A DNA stretch of 64,000 nt from Acidaminococcus hominis (GCF_900291475.1 NZ_OLMM01000005.1:1007575-1071574); one strand, 5' to 3'. Counted from the first letter of the stretch, positions 29,051 through 38,952 are shown. Numbers and translations: made by a program. The notes: generated from the letters alone by a model not told the origin.

Positions 29051-29996
29051 GGAAGCCGTGCTGGGTATAGATACCAGCTGTTATACCACTTCTGTGGCTG
29101 TTCTCAGCCTGGAAGGAAAGCTGCTTGCCGATGAGCGCCGGCTGCTGAAGGTAAAACCCGGCAGACGGGGGCTCGCCCAATCGGAAATGGTCTTTCAGCA
29201 TACCCGCAACCTTCCTGAATTAATTGAAAAAATCAATCTGGCCGGCATATCTCTTAAAGCGATCGGAGTCTCGGAAAGACCCCGGCCGCTGGAAGAATCC
29301 TATATGCCGGCCTTTCTGGCAGGCTTGGGAACCGCCAGAAGCCTGGCCCATCTGCTGGGACTGCCCCTTTATACCACTACCCACCAGCATAACCATATGT
29401 ATGCCGGCCTGTGGTCCGTGGGGCAGGAGGCTCCGGAACGGTTCCTGCTGGTGCATATTTCCGGGGGAACCACGGATATGCTCCTGGCCGAAAAGACACC
29501 GGAAGGGGAAGTGCGGCTGACCCCGGAGGGCACCAGCATTGACCTGCACGCCGGTCAGTTCATTGACCGGGTGGGGGTGGCCCTGGGCCTTGCCTTTCCC
29601 GCCGGTGCTGCCCTGGAAAAGCTGGCCGAAACGGCGGCTAAGGCCTATCCGCTGCCCGTTTGGACCAAGGAGTCCCAGCTGAGCCTGTCCGGTCCCTGCA
29701 CCAAGGCCCTTAGGGCTGCCCAGCAGGGGGCAGACCCGGCGGAGCTGGCCCTGGGAGTGGAAACGGCCATTGGCCAGGGCCTTGGCAAGGTGCTGGGCTA
29801 TTTGTGCGGGAAGTACAACGTAACCAAGGTACTTCTGGCCGGCGGGGTCAGCGCCAACGGGGAAATCCGCCGGCAGGTGGGCAGCGCCTTGACCAAACAA
29901 GGCTGCCAGCTGTGGGCGCCGGAGCCCCGCTATAGTGTGGACGGTGCCGTGGGCACCGCTTGGTATACGGCCCAAAAGGAGGGACGGAAGCCATGA
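29040..29996 (+). CDS. TsaD/Gcp-like paralogue (peptidase M22 family)
   Basis: The 318-residue ASKHA-fold protein starts with the phosphate loop region LGIDTSCYTTSVAV. An H-x-x-x-H segment (HQHNH) lies near residue 115, and DRVGVALGLAFPAG and LLAGGVSANGEIR come later. True TsaD makes the t6A tRNA modification with TsaB and TsaE. This divergent, shorter version between nusB and xseA is a known Firmicutes paralogue of unknown role, so I do not name it tsaD. Its stop overlaps the xseA start. Confidence 0.75.
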   Translation: MVPEEAVLGIDTSCYTTSVAVLSLEGKLLADERRLLKVKPGRRGLAQSEMVFQHTRNLPELIEKINLAGISLKAIGVSERPRPLEESYMPAFLAGLGTARSLAHLLGLPLYTTTHQHNHMYAGLWSVGQEAPERFLLVHISGGTTDMLLAEKTPEGEVRLTPEGTSIDLHAGQFIDRVGVALGLAFPAGAALEKLAETAAKAYPLPVWTKESQLSLSGPCTKALRAAQQGADPAELALGVETAIGQGLGKVLGYLCGKYNVTKVLLAGGVSANGEIRRQVGSALTKQGCQLWAPEPRYSVDGAVGTAWYTAQKEGRKP

Positions 29997-31351
29997 TTTT
30001 TGGCAAAATCTATACAGTTACGGAAGTCAACAAGATTGTCAAAGGTCTGATCCATGAGGAACCGGAATTTGCCAATCTCCAGATTCAGGGGGAAGTGTCC
30101 AACTTCCGCCAGTATCCTTCCGGCCACTGTTATTTCAATTTAAAAGACGACCGGGGCCTTTTAAAGGCCGTGATGTTTGCCGGGGCTGCCCGGCGTCTGA
30201 AGGCCCTGCCCAAAAACGGGGATCAGGTCATGGGCGTTGGCCGCATTGACCTATACGAACGGGACGGGGTCTACCAATTTTACGTAGATATGCTGATGCC
30301 CCTGGGGGCTGGCAATCTGATGGCAGCCTTTGAGGAATTAAAGCAGAAGCTTTCCGCCGAAGGTCTGTTTGACCCGGAGAAAAAGCGCCCCCTGCCGGCC
30401 CATCCGGAAGTGGTGGGGGTCATTACCTCCTCTGCTGGAGCAGCGGTCCGGGATATTATCAACGTAGCCGGCCGCCGGGACCCGGGGGTCAAAATCCGGC
30501 TTTACCCGGTAAAGGTCCAGGGTACGGAAGCCCCCGAAGAAATTGTCCGGGGCATCCGCTTCATGAACCGGCACAAACTGGCCGACGTATTGATTGTGGG
30601 CCGGGGCGGCGGGTCCATGGAAGACCTGTGGGCCTTTAACGACGAGCGGGTGGTCCGGGCCATTGCGGCCTCCCAGATTCCTGTGGTTTCCGCAGTGGGC
30701 CACGAAATTGACTTTACCCTCAGTGACTTTGCCGCGGACCTTAGGGCGCCCACCCCGTCTGCAGCAGCAGAGCTGGCGGTGCCGGAACGCACCGGGGACC
30801 GGGAAAAGCTCCAGAACCTGACCAGACGTCTGGAACGCCAGGTCACCAGTGCCCTGGACCAGTGGGAAAACAGATTTCTGCGGGCTGCCCAGTCCCGGGT
30901 GCTGCGCCATCCGGAGGGACTGCTGAAAGACCAGCAGGAGCGGCTGGAACGGGCCGCTGCTTCCTGGGTGTTTACCCGGCCGGAACGGCTGTGGGAAAAC
31001 AAAAGCCGGCAGCTGGAACGGCTGCAAAGCTCCTGGACCTTGCGGGAACCGGAGCGGCTGTGGGAAGACCAGAGCCAGCAGCTTGATATGCTGCTCCAGC
31101 GGCTCCAGGCTTCGGCCAAACAAGCCCTGGAAATCCGGCAGCACCGGTGGGAAGTGGTAAGTTCCAAGCTGGAAGCCCTGAGCCCTTATGCGGTGCTCCA
31201 GCGGGGCTACTCGTTAACTGAAACTGACAAGGGCCAGGTTATCCGGTCCATCTCCCAGGTAGAGCCGGGCAGCCGGCTGGTTACCCATGTGGCAGATGGT
31301 ACCGTGGTATCCACGGCTCAGGAGATACAGGAGAAAAAGGAAGGACAATAA
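29993..31351 (+). CDS. xseA: Exodeoxyribonuclease VII large subunit
   Basis: The 452-residue subunit has an N-terminal OB fold (residues 10-100), then a catalytic domain with GVITSSAGAAVRDI and VGRGGGSMEDLWAFNDE. The coiled-coil arm (about 280-390) contains three similar blocks of about 25 residues, each with a (H/R/E)PE(G/R)L core. The ATG at 29993 follows AAGGAGGG and overlaps the previous stop. ExoVII degrades single-stranded DNA with XseB. Confidence 0.93.
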   Translation: MIFGKIYTVTEVNKIVKGLIHEEPEFANLQIQGEVSNFRQYPSGHCYFNLKDDRGLLKAVMFAGAARRLKALPKNGDQVMGVGRIDLYERDGVYQFYVDMLMPLGAGNLMAAFEELKQKLSAEGLFDPEKKRPLPAHPEVVGVITSSAGAAVRDIINVAGRRDPGVKIRLYPVKVQGTEAPEEIVRGIRFMNRHKLADVLIVGRGGGSMEDLWAFNDERVVRAIAASQIPVVSAVGHEIDFTLSDFAADLRAPTPSAAAELAVPERTGDREKLQNLTRRLERQVTSALDQWENRFLRAAQSRVLRHPEGLLKDQQERLERAAASWVFTRPERLWENKSRQLERLQSSWTLREPERLWEDQSQQLDMLLQRLQASAKQALEIRQHRWEVVSSKLEALSPYAVLQRGYSLTETDKGQVIRSISQVEPGSRLVTHVADGTVVSTAQEIQEKKEGQ

Positions 31352-31354
31352 ACC

Positions 31355-31600
31355 ATGGTGAGAAAAAAAGCAGAAACCCCGTCCTTTGAAGAGGGACTGA
31401 AACGGCTGGAAACCATTGTAGAACAACTGGAAAGCGGCGAACTGCCCCTGGAAGAAACCCTGGCCCTGTTCAAGGAAGGCATGGGGCTCAGCAAGCAGTG
31501 TGCAGGCCAGCTGCAGCAGGCCCAGCAGGATGTGAAGAAAATCGTGGAAGACGGCAAGGACGACTTTTCCTTAGCCCTTTTCCCGGAGGAGAAAGAATAA
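31355..31600 (+). CDS. xseB: Exodeoxyribonuclease VII small subunit
   Basis: An 81-residue helical protein with the family signature SFEEGLKRLETIVEQLESGE at 10-29, then ETLALFKEGM. It coats the XseA arm. It starts four bases after xseA and its stop shares one base with the ispA start. Confidence 0.93.
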   Translation: MVRKKAETPSFEEGLKRLETIVEQLESGELPLEETLALFKEGMGLSKQCAGQLQQAQQDVKKIVEDGKDDFSLALFPEEKE

Positions 31601-32475
31601 TGGAACTGAAAAGTTATTTGGCAGAGCGGGGCAAACTGGTAGGGGACTACCTGCACCAGCGTCTGGGCCAGGGGAGCATCTCCCCGGTAGATGAAGCCAT
31701 GGAATATTCCGTGGAAGCAGGCGGCAAGCGGCTGCGGCCTATTTTGATGATGGCAGCGGCCGATGCAGCAGGCGCCGACGGCACCAAGTTTTTGCCGGTG
31801 GCCTCCGCCCTGGAAATGATTCATACCTATTCCCTGATCCACGATGACCTGCCCTCCATGGACAACGACGACTACCGCCGGGGCCGGCTCACCAACCACA
31901 AGGTGTACGGGGACGCCATGGCGCTGCTGGCCGGGGACGGCCTTTTGACCCAGGCCTTTGAAGTCATGCTGGAACAGCCAGGCGTAGACCCTGCGGTCCT
32001 TTTGAAAGTTGTCCGGCTGGTGGCCCACTGCGCTGGCCCTGTAGGCATGGTAGGGGGGCAAGCTTTGGATATTACCTCCGAAGACAAGCACCTGTCCGCC
32101 GCCGAAATGAAACAGCTCCATGAAGCCAAAACCGGTGCCCTGTTTGTGGCAGCGGTCCGGGGCGGGGCCCTGCTGGCCGGAGCTGATGCCAAGACCCTGG
32201 AAGACCTGACCCATTTTGCCAAACTCTTTGGCCTGGCCTTCCAGATTACCGACGATATCCTGGATGTGGTAGGGGACGCAGCCGTTATGGGCAAGCCCAA
32301 GGGCTCCGATGAGAAGCTGCATAAATCCACCTACGTATCCTTGTATTCCTTAGAAAAAGCCCGGGAAATGGCTGCAGAAACCCTGCGCGAAGCCGAAGCA
32401 GTACTGGCTCCCTACGGGGAAAAGGCCGAAGTACTGTTAGAAATCACCCGGTATCTATACAATCGCAAGAAGTAA
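31600..32475 (+). CDS. ispA: Geranyl/farnesyl diphosphate synthase
   Basis: The 291-residue polyprenyl synthase makes farnesyl diphosphate for the quinone and undecaprenyl pathways. The first aspartate-rich motif DDLPSMD is at 82-88, the GGKRLRP motif at 41-47 and the second motif DDILD near 210-215. The ATG at 31600 follows GGAGGAG. It precedes dxs, linking precursor supply and chain elongation. Confidence 0.92.
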   Translation: MELKSYLAERGKLVGDYLHQRLGQGSISPVDEAMEYSVEAGGKRLRPILMMAAADAAGADGTKFLPVASALEMIHTYSLIHDDLPSMDNDDYRRGRLTNHKVYGDAMALLAGDGLLTQAFEVMLEQPGVDPAVLLKVVRLVAHCAGPVGMVGGQALDITSEDKHLSAAEMKQLHEAKTGALFVAAVRGGALLAGADAKTLEDLTHFAKLFGLAFQITDDILDVVGDAAVMGKPKGSDEKLHKSTYVSLYSLEKAREMAAETLREAEAVLAPYGEKAEVLLEITRYLYNRKK

Positions 32476-32495
32476 GTGAGAGAGGACAGGTGTTA

Positions 32496-34397
32496 ATGAG
32501 CTTACTAGAAACCATTCACACACCGTCAGACCTAAAAAAAGTACCTGTGAACAAACTACCCCAGCTGTGCCAGGAAATCCGTGACCTGCTGATCCAGGTG
32601 ACCTCCAAAAACGGCGGCCATCTGGCCCCCAACCTGGGGGTGGTGGAGCTTACCGTAGCCCTGCACCGGGTGTTTTCCATGCCCCGGGACAAGCTTGTCT
32701 GGGACGTAGGCCACCAATCCTACGTCCACAAGATTCTCACCGGGCGTCAGGACGCGTTTTCCACCCTGCGCCAGTACGGGGGCCTCTGCGGCTTTCCCAA
32801 GCGCACGGAGAGCGAATATGACTGCTTTGGCACCGGCCACTCCAGCACCTCCATTTCGGCGGCTCTGGGGATTGCCTGTGCCAGGGATCTGGCAGGGGAC
32901 GACTACAACGTGATTGCCGTCATTGGCGACGGCGCCCTTACCGGCGGCGAAGCCATGGAAGGGCTGAACAATGTAGGGGATATGCACAAAAAGCTGATTG
33001 TCATCTTAAATGACAACGAAATGTCCATTTCCAAAAACGTAGGGGCGCTGTCCACCTATCTTATCGAGCTGCGCACGGACCCCAAATATTCCCGAGTGAA
33101 AGAAGACATCGAAGGGGTGCTGAAAAGCATACCCTCCATCGGGGATTCGGTGGCCCGGCTGGCAGCCCGGCTGAAGGACAGTTTCAAATACTTTTTTGTG
33201 CCCGGTATGCTGTTTGAGGACCTGGGCTTCAAGTACCTGGGTCCGGTGGACGGCCACGACCTGGCAGCCCTGACAGAAACCCTTGAAAAAGCCAAAAATC
33301 TGGATGAACCGGTGCTCATCCATGTAATTACCACCAAAGGAAAAGGGTACAAACCGGCGGAGCAGGAACCCAACCGGTTCCACGGCACCGGCCCCTTTGA
33401 CATTGCCACCGGCAAGAAAATCGCCAAGGCGGGCACCCCCATTACCTATACCAAAGCCTTCAGCAACACCCTGGTGGAGCTGGGGGAAAAGGACAAGAAG
33501 CTGGTGGCCATTACGGCGGCCATGCCGGAAGGCACGGGCCTGGACGTGTTTGGCAAGTACTACCCGGACCGGTTCTTTGACGTGGGCATTGCCGAGCAGC
33601 ACGCCGTCACCATGGCAGCAGGGCTGGCGGCCAATGGCTACCACCCGGTAACCGCTCTGTACTCCACCTTTGCCCAGCGGGCCTTTGACCAGCTGCTCCA
33701 CGATGTGGCCATGCAGAACCTGCCCTTTATCCTATGCCTGGACCGGGCGGGACTGGTAGGGGACGACGGCGCCACCCACCACGGCAACTACGACCTTTCC
33801 TTTGTGTCCCTGCTGCCCAACTTTACGGTGATGGTACCCAAGGACGAAAACGAACTGCGGCATATGGTGAAAACCGCCGCGGCCATGAAAACCCCGGTGA
33901 TGCTCCGGTATCCCAGGGGCGCCGGGCTGGGGGTGGATATTTCGGAACCCCTGCACACCCTGCCCCTTGGCAAAAGTGAGCGGCTGGCAGAAGGTACGGA
34001 TCTGGATATCTGGGCCGTGGGCACCATGGTGGAAACTGCCCGGGAGGCCGCAGCAGAACTGGCCAAGCAGGGCATTTCCGCCGGGGTGGTGAACGCCCGG
34101 TTTGTGAAGCCCCTGGACCAGGAAGCACTGGTGAAAGCAGCCCAGCGGGTACCCCTTCTGGTTACCCTGGAAGAAAATGCCCTCCGGGGCGGCTTTGGCG
34201 CCGGAGTCCTGGACCTGCTGAACCGGCAGCAGCTGCTGAAGCGCTGCCAGGTGCTGAACCTGGGGATTCCCGACGTTTTTGTCACCCATGGCAAACGGGA
34301 CCTGCTGCTCCGGGATTTGGGCCTGGATGTTCAAGGCGTTACCCAAACCCTGACAGAAGCCTGGGCAAATCTGAGAAAAGAGAAAGAGAAGCAATGA
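32496..34397 (+). CDS. dxs: 1-deoxy-D-xylulose-5-phosphate synthase
   Basis: The 633-residue thiamine-diphosphate enzyme condenses pyruvate and glyceraldehyde-3-phosphate, the first step of the MEP pathway. The cofactor motif GDGALTGGEAMEGLNN is near residues 150-165, and the pyrimidine-domain region GIAEQHAVTMAAGLA follows later. The ATG at 32496 follows AGAGGACAGG; an in-frame GTG two codons earlier is less well placed. It overlaps tlyA by four bases. Confidence 0.95.
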   Translation: MSLLETIHTPSDLKKVPVNKLPQLCQEIRDLLIQVTSKNGGHLAPNLGVVELTVALHRVFSMPRDKLVWDVGHQSYVHKILTGRQDAFSTLRQYGGLCGFPKRTESEYDCFGTGHSSTSISAALGIACARDLAGDDYNVIAVIGDGALTGGEAMEGLNNVGDMHKKLIVILNDNEMSISKNVGALSTYLIELRTDPKYSRVKEDIEGVLKSIPSIGDSVARLAARLKDSFKYFFVPGMLFEDLGFKYLGPVDGHDLAALTETLEKAKNLDEPVLIHVITTKGKGYKPAEQEPNRFHGTGPFDIATGKKIAKAGTPITYTKAFSNTLVELGEKDKKLVAITAAMPEGTGLDVFGKYYPDRFFDVGIAEQHAVTMAAGLAANGYHPVTALYSTFAQRAFDQLLHDVAMQNLPFILCLDRAGLVGDDGATHHGNYDLSFVSLLPNFTVMVPKDENELRHMVKTAAAMKTPVMLRYPRGAGLGVDISEPLHTLPLGKSERLAEGTDLDIWAVGTMVETAREAAAELAKQGISAGVVNARFVKPLDQEALVKAAQRVPLLVTLEENALRGGFGAGVLDLLNRQQLLKRCQVLNLGIPDVFVTHGKRDLLLRDLGLDVQGVTQTLTEAWANLRKEKEKQ

Positions 34398-35197
34398 GTA
34401 AAGAACGACTGGATGTATTTTTGACCCGGGAAGGGTATTTTGAAACCCGCAGCAAGGCCCAGGCCGTAATCATGGCCGGCGAGGTCCTGGTCGACGACCA
34501 AAAGGTGGACAAGCCGGGAACCATGGTAAAGCCAGATGTGAAGATTACCCTTTTGGGCAAGAAAATGCCCTATGTAAGCCGGGGCGGCTACAAGCTGGCC
34601 AAGTCCCTGGAAGTATTTCCCATCGATTTGACGGACAAGGTTATCGCAGACCTGGGAGCTTCCACTGGGGGGTTTACAGACTGCGCCCTGCAAAACGGCG
34701 CCCGGAAGGTATTTGCCATTGACGTGGGCTACGGCCAATTGGCCTGGAAACTGCGCCAGGACCCCCGGGTGGTCAATCTGGAACGGACCAATGTCCGCTT
34801 TTTGGAAGAAGATTCCCTGGGAGAAAAGGTGGACGGCATTACCATAGATGTGGCCTTTATCTCCCTGGACAAGGTACTGCCCAGTGCCTATAAAATTTTA
34901 AAAGACGATGGCTTTCTCATTGCCCTGATCAAACCCCAGTTTGAAGCTGGCCGGGAGAAGGTGGGCAAGAAAGGGGTGGTCCGGGACCGGGCCGTCCACT
35001 TGGAGGTCATCGAAAAGGTGCTGGCCACCGCCCGGGAAATCGGGTTTGTGCCTTTGGGCCTGGATTTTTCACCCATCCGGGGACCGGAAGGCAATATAGA
35101 ATATCTATTATATGCAGGAAAACAGGGGGAAGATGCTGTTACGGAAGACCGGATTCAGGCCGTGGTTGCAGCGTCCCATGACACCCTGGAAAAATGA
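34394..35197 (+). CDS. tlyA: TlyA-type rRNA 2'-O-methyltransferase
   Basis: This 267-residue protein has an N-terminal S4 RNA-binding domain (1-60) and an FtsJ-like Rossmann domain with the SAM loop DLGASTGGFTD (86-95 region). The later KPQFEAGREKVGKKGVV is characteristic. TlyA homologues methylate ribosomal RNA riboses. The historical 'hemolysin' label is not supported as the primary role. Confidence 0.88.
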   Translation: MSKERLDVFLTREGYFETRSKAQAVIMAGEVLVDDQKVDKPGTMVKPDVKITLLGKKMPYVSRGGYKLAKSLEVFPIDLTDKVIADLGASTGGFTDCALQNGARKVFAIDVGYGQLAWKLRQDPRVVNLERTNVRFLEEDSLGEKVDGITIDVAFISLDKVLPSAYKILKDDGFLIALIKPQFEAGREKVGKKGVVRDRAVHLEVIEKVLATAREIGFVPLGLDFSPIRGPEGNIEYLLYAGKQGEDAVTEDRIQAVVAASHDTLEK

Positions 35198-35209
35198 GGG
35201 GGTAAAACT

Positions 35210-36085
35210 ATGGACGAGATGCAGATTGGTGTTTTTCCCAATTTACCCAAAGAAAAAGTACGGGATATATTGCCCAAATTGGTGGAGTTCTGCCGGAAAA
35301 ACCAGATTCAGGTGATTTTTCCCCAGGAAATTGCGGACTCCTTCGGGGTGCCCGGCTATGACCAGGACGACCCGGCCAGCCTAAGCAAGCTGGACGTGGC
35401 CCTGACCCTGGGCGGCGATGGAACCATTCTTCGGGCCGCCCGGCACGTGACGCCGCTCAATATTCCCCTTTTGGGCATTAATCTGGGAAAACTGGGCTTT
35501 TTGACCGAAGGGGAGCTGGCGGACCTGTACCCTTGCCTTTTGAAGGTGCGGGACCGGCGCTATACCATTGAAAAGCGCTCCATGCTCCAGGTCACCGTGT
35601 GGGAAGGCAAGCACCTGGTGACCAAGGCCCACTGCCTGAACGATATGGTGCTGGAAAGCGCCGACCGTTCCCGGCTCACCCGGCTGGGGGTAAAAATCGG
35701 CGGAGAACCTACCGCCAATGCGCCTTCCGACGGCCTAATCGTGGCCACCGCTACTGGCTCCACGGCCTATTCCCTGTCCGCAGGGGGCCCGGTGGTCCAT
35801 CCCAGCCTGAAGGTAGCCATTTTGACACCCATCTGCCCTCACGCCCTCCATGCCAGACCCCTGGTGATTCCCATCAAGGATCCCATTGAAATTGAACCCC
35901 GGCCGCCCTACGAAACCATCTTGATTTCCGCAGACGGCATGACGGTCAGCCACCTGGAGCCCAACCAGAAGGCTGTCATTGAAAAATGTCCCTTTGATGC
36001 CCGTTTTATCCGGACCAGCCCCTTGTCCTACTACGAAACCTGGCAGGAACGGATGCTGAAGAACGAGGGACAAACCATCAAGTAG
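35210..36085 (+). CDS. nadK: NAD kinase
   Basis: The 291-residue enzyme phosphorylates NAD to NADP. GGDGT is at 68-72, NDMVLESADRSR in the middle, and the TATGSTAYSLSAGGP substrate loop follows. It starts 12 bases after tlyA, the usual tlyA-nadK-argR-recN order of Firmicutes. Confidence 0.93.
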   Translation: MDEMQIGVFPNLPKEKVRDILPKLVEFCRKNQIQVIFPQEIADSFGVPGYDQDDPASLSKLDVALTLGGDGTILRAARHVTPLNIPLLGINLGKLGFLTEGELADLYPCLLKVRDRRYTIEKRSMLQVTVWEGKHLVTKAHCLNDMVLESADRSRLTRLGVKIGGEPTANAPSDGLIVATATGSTAYSLSAGGPVVHPSLKVAILTPICPHALHARPLVIPIKDPIEIEPRPPYETILISADGMTVSHLEPNQKAVIEKCPFDARFIRTSPLSYYETWQERMLKNEGQTIK

Positions 36086-36099
36086 GAGGTTTCCAGACC

Positions 36100-36552
36100 A
36101 TGAAACTATCAAGACAAGAAGCCATTAAAAACATTATCGCTACCCAGCATATTGAAACCCAAACGGACCTGGCCGAGGCTCTGCGGGACGCCGGCTTTAA
36201 CGTGACCCAGGCCACCGTGTCCCGGGACATCAAGGACATGATGCTCATCAAGGTCCCAGATGACAATGGCCGCTACAAGTACGGGTTCCCCACGGACAAC
36301 GGCGAGATTCTGACCCGGGAACGGCTGGAGGATACCCTCCGGCGCTACATCCTCACCATCAACTCCTCGGAAAACCTGATTGTGATCCACACCCAGCCCG
36401 GTACGGCCCAGGCCGTAGCCTATTCCCTGGACCACCTGAACTGGGGGGACCTGCTGGGTACCGTAGGCGGGGACGATACCGTCCTTTTGATTGTGGACGG
36501 CAAAGAAAATGTGGAAGCCGTGAAAAGACGGCTGATGCTGAAAAAGGTCTGA
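36100..36552 (+). CDS. argR: Arginine repressor
   Basis: A 150-residue hexameric regulator with an N-terminal winged helix (TQTDLAEALRDAGFNVTQAT at about 22-41, then VSRDIKDM) and a C-terminal arginine-binding domain containing TQPGTAQAVAYSLDHL and GDDTVLLI. Its position before recN is conserved and does not itself imply arginine control of recN. argC at 19739 is a plausible target. Confidence 0.92.
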   Translation: MKLSRQEAIKNIIATQHIETQTDLAEALRDAGFNVTQATVSRDIKDMMLIKVPDDNGRYKYGFPTDNGEILTRERLEDTLRRYILTINSSENLIVIHTQPGTAQAVAYSLDHLNWGDLLGTVGGDDTVLLIVDGKENVEAVKRRLMLKKV

Positions 36553-36556
36553 TACC

Positions 36557-38269
36557 ATGCTGACCTCACTGGAAGTACATAATTTTGCCCTGATTGACCA
36601 CCTGCGGGTGGATTTCACCCCGGGCTTCAATGTGTTTACCGGGGAAACCGGTGCCGGCAAATCCATTCTCATTGATGCCTTCAGCATTGTGCTGGGCAGC
36701 CGGGCTTCCGTGGATTATTTGCGCCAGGGGGACGATGCCTACTGGATCCAGGCCGTTTTCGATATTGAAGATCAGCCCGGGGTGCAGGCTATTTTGAAAG
36801 AACTGGACATGGACGCCGAGGACGGCATGCTGTTCCTGCGCCGGAAAGTCACGGCCCAGGGCAAGAGCCAGGCCTTTGTCAACGAACGCCAGGTGCCCGT
36901 CCACGTACTGTCCCGGCTGGCTTCCCAGCTGGCGGATATCCATGGCCAGCACGAAAACCAGACCCTTTTGGCTGCGGGCGCTGCCCTAAACATCTTGGAC
37001 AGCTACGACCCGGGCATTGGGCCCCTGCTGAAGGACTACCAGGACAGCTACCGCCAGTGGCAGCAGGCTGACCAGGAGCTCCAGCGCTGGCTGAAGAAGG
37101 ATTCCCGGCAGACCGAGGACCTGGAACGGCTGGAGGGGGAAATCAAGGAAATTGAGGACGCCCATATCCAGCTGGGCGAGGACGAAACCCTCCGGACCCA
37201 GGTGAAGAAGCTGCTGAACCAGGAAAAAATCCTGGAAGCAGTGGGGGAAGCCTATCACTACCTGAACGGCTCGGAAGAAGAAAGCAGCAGCGTCCTGGAC
37301 AGCCTGAACGCTGCCCTGGGCTCCCTGGATCGGGTGCTGGAATACGCCCCGGAGCTCAGCCGTTACCGGGAGGCCATGGATTCCTCCTGGCAGGTGCTGG
37401 AGGACGTGCGCCAGTCCCTGGGGGACCTGCTCAGCAGCGACCCGGAGGACCGGGAGCAGCTGGCCCAGGCCCAGGAACGGCTGGACCTGCTGTACCGCCT
37501 GAAACAAAAATATGGGGGCTCCCTGGAAAAGGTACTGGCCTACCAGGAAGCCGCCCAGACCGAATACCAGGGCCTCCTTTCCCTGGAATCCACCATCCGG
37601 AACTGCCGGAAAAAGGCCGATGCCCTGCGCCAGGAACTGGAGCGGAAGGCGGAGGCCCTGACGGTGGAACGGAAAAAGGCAGGGGAGTCCCTGTGCAAGG
37701 CCCTGCTGCCCCATATCCACGATTTGGCCATGCCCCAGGGGCGGGTGGAAATCGGCTTTACCAAACTGTCCCACTGCGGCCTGAAAGGCCAGGACGAAGC
37801 CGTTTTCCTGTTCTCGGCCAATGCTGGGATGCCTGTAAAGCCCCTGGCCCGGATTGCTTCCGGCGGCGAATTGTCCCGGTTTGCTTTGGCGCTGAAGACC
37901 GTCATGCTGCGGAATTTTGGGGTTCCCACCATGATCTTTGACGAAATTGATACCGGGGTGGGCGGGGTGACCGCCCAGAAAATGGCCGAAAAGATGGCCC
38001 TGATTGCCGGCGAGCGCCAGGTGCTGTGCATTACCCACCTGGCCCAGATTGCCTGCTTTGCGGACCACCACCTGTATATTCACAAATCCACCGCCGGCAG
38101 CAGCACCACCAGCCAGGTGGAAGCCCTGGACCAGGAAGGCCGGATTCAGGAAATCATGAGAATGACCGGCGGCACCAACCAATCCCAGTCGGCCCGGGAA
38201 AACGCCCGGGAGCTGCTTGCTATGGCGGCTGCCGTGAAAAAACAGAATAAGGAGCCGAAGAAAAAATGA
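36557..38269 (+). CDS. recN: DNA repair protein RecN
   Basis: The 570-residue SMC-like ATPase acts in double-strand break repair. Walker A GETGAGKS is at 29-36, a long coiled-coil hairpin (about 150-370) comes next, then the signature SGGELSRFALALK and Walker B MIFDEIDTGVGG. No LexA-type palindrome was noticed immediately upstream, since it is translated within an operon. It overlaps the nudix gene by four bases. Confidence 0.93.
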   Translation: MLTSLEVHNFALIDHLRVDFTPGFNVFTGETGAGKSILIDAFSIVLGSRASVDYLRQGDDAYWIQAVFDIEDQPGVQAILKELDMDAEDGMLFLRRKVTAQGKSQAFVNERQVPVHVLSRLASQLADIHGQHENQTLLAAGAALNILDSYDPGIGPLLKDYQDSYRQWQQADQELQRWLKKDSRQTEDLERLEGEIKEIEDAHIQLGEDETLRTQVKKLLNQEKILEAVGEAYHYLNGSEEESSSVLDSLNAALGSLDRVLEYAPELSRYREAMDSSWQVLEDVRQSLGDLLSSDPEDREQLAQAQERLDLLYRLKQKYGGSLEKVLAYQEAAQTEYQGLLSLESTIRNCRKKADALRQELERKAEALTVERKKAGESLCKALLPHIHDLAMPQGRVEIGFTKLSHCGLKGQDEAVFLFSANAGMPVKPLARIASGGELSRFALALKTVMLRNFGVPTMIFDEIDTGVGGVTAQKMAEKMALIAGERQVLCITHLAQIACFADHHLYIHKSTAGSSTTSQVEALDQEGRIQEIMRMTGGTNQSQSARENARELLAMAAAVKKQNKEPKKK

Positions 38270-38823
38270 AAATCATGCATGATCAGCGCCTGGACGAAGA
38301 AAAGCTGTCCAGTGAGCGCGGGTTTGACGGACGCCTGCTGCACGTGGATATTGACCGGGTCAAACTGCCCAGCGGACGGATTACCACCCGGGAGACCATC
38401 AAGCACCCTGGAGCAGTAGGTATACTTCCCGTGCATACCGACGGACGGATTACCTTAGTGAAACAGTATAGATACCCTGTGCACTCCGTTTTGTACGAAA
38501 TTCCCGCAGGAAAATTGGAAAACTGCGAGAATATCATCGACTGTGCCAAGCGGGAACTGTCTGAAGAAACAGGTTTGACCGCAGACGAGTGGACTTACCT
38601 GACTTCTATTGTCACTACACCTGGCTTTACCGATGAGGTAATACATTTGTACGTAGCAAAAGGACTGCATGAAGGGGCTCAGCACCCGGATCCTGACGAA
38701 TTTCTGGATGTGGAAACCTTTACCCCGGACCAAGTTCGGGAAATGGTCCTGAAAGAAGAGCTTTTTGACGCAAAATCCCTGTCCGCCCTGCTGTTATATC
38801 TGATAAAAGGGGAACATTGTTAA
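38266..38823 (+). CDS. NUDIX hydrolase, ADP-ribose pyrophosphatase-like
   Basis: The 185-residue enzyme has a complete Nudix box at 82-104 (Gly82, Glu88, then RELSEETGL). The upstream VKQYRYPV and the EIPAGKLE context are typical of ADP-ribose pyrophosphatases (NudF type). It ends the long run that begins at asp23. Confidence 0.87.
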   Translation: MKIMHDQRLDEEKLSSERGFDGRLLHVDIDRVKLPSGRITTRETIKHPGAVGILPVHTDGRITLVKQYRYPVHSVLYEIPAGKLENCENIIDCAKRELSEETGLTADEWTYLTSIVTTPGFTDEVIHLYVAKGLHEGAQHPDPDEFLDVETFTPDQVREMVLKEELFDAKSLSALLLYLIKGEHC

Positions 38824-38885
38824 AGGAATACGAAATTTCTATAGCCAAAATAAAAGATAATGTAATGCTTTTTGGGAAAATGTGT

Positions 38886-38920
38886 TATAATAACAATAAA
38901 TTTATTTTTAAATTTATTGT
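38886..38920 (+). promoter_or_regulatory. spoVS promoter -10 and AT-rich hairpin
   Basis: TATAAT at 38886-38891 is followed directly by a perfect inverted repeat, ACAATAAATTTA (38893-38904) with TAAATTTATTGT (38909-38920). It lies at the transcript's 5' end or as an operator overlapping the start site. The -35 position is not convincing. Confidence 0.5.
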
Positions 38921-38952
38921 TCATTATTGAAAAAACGAGGGGGATACACAAC

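Noticed and set aside
34394-35197. Labelling TlyA as a hemolysin
   Set aside because: The S4 plus FtsJ-like methyltransferase architecture supports rRNA methylation. The toxin label is historical.
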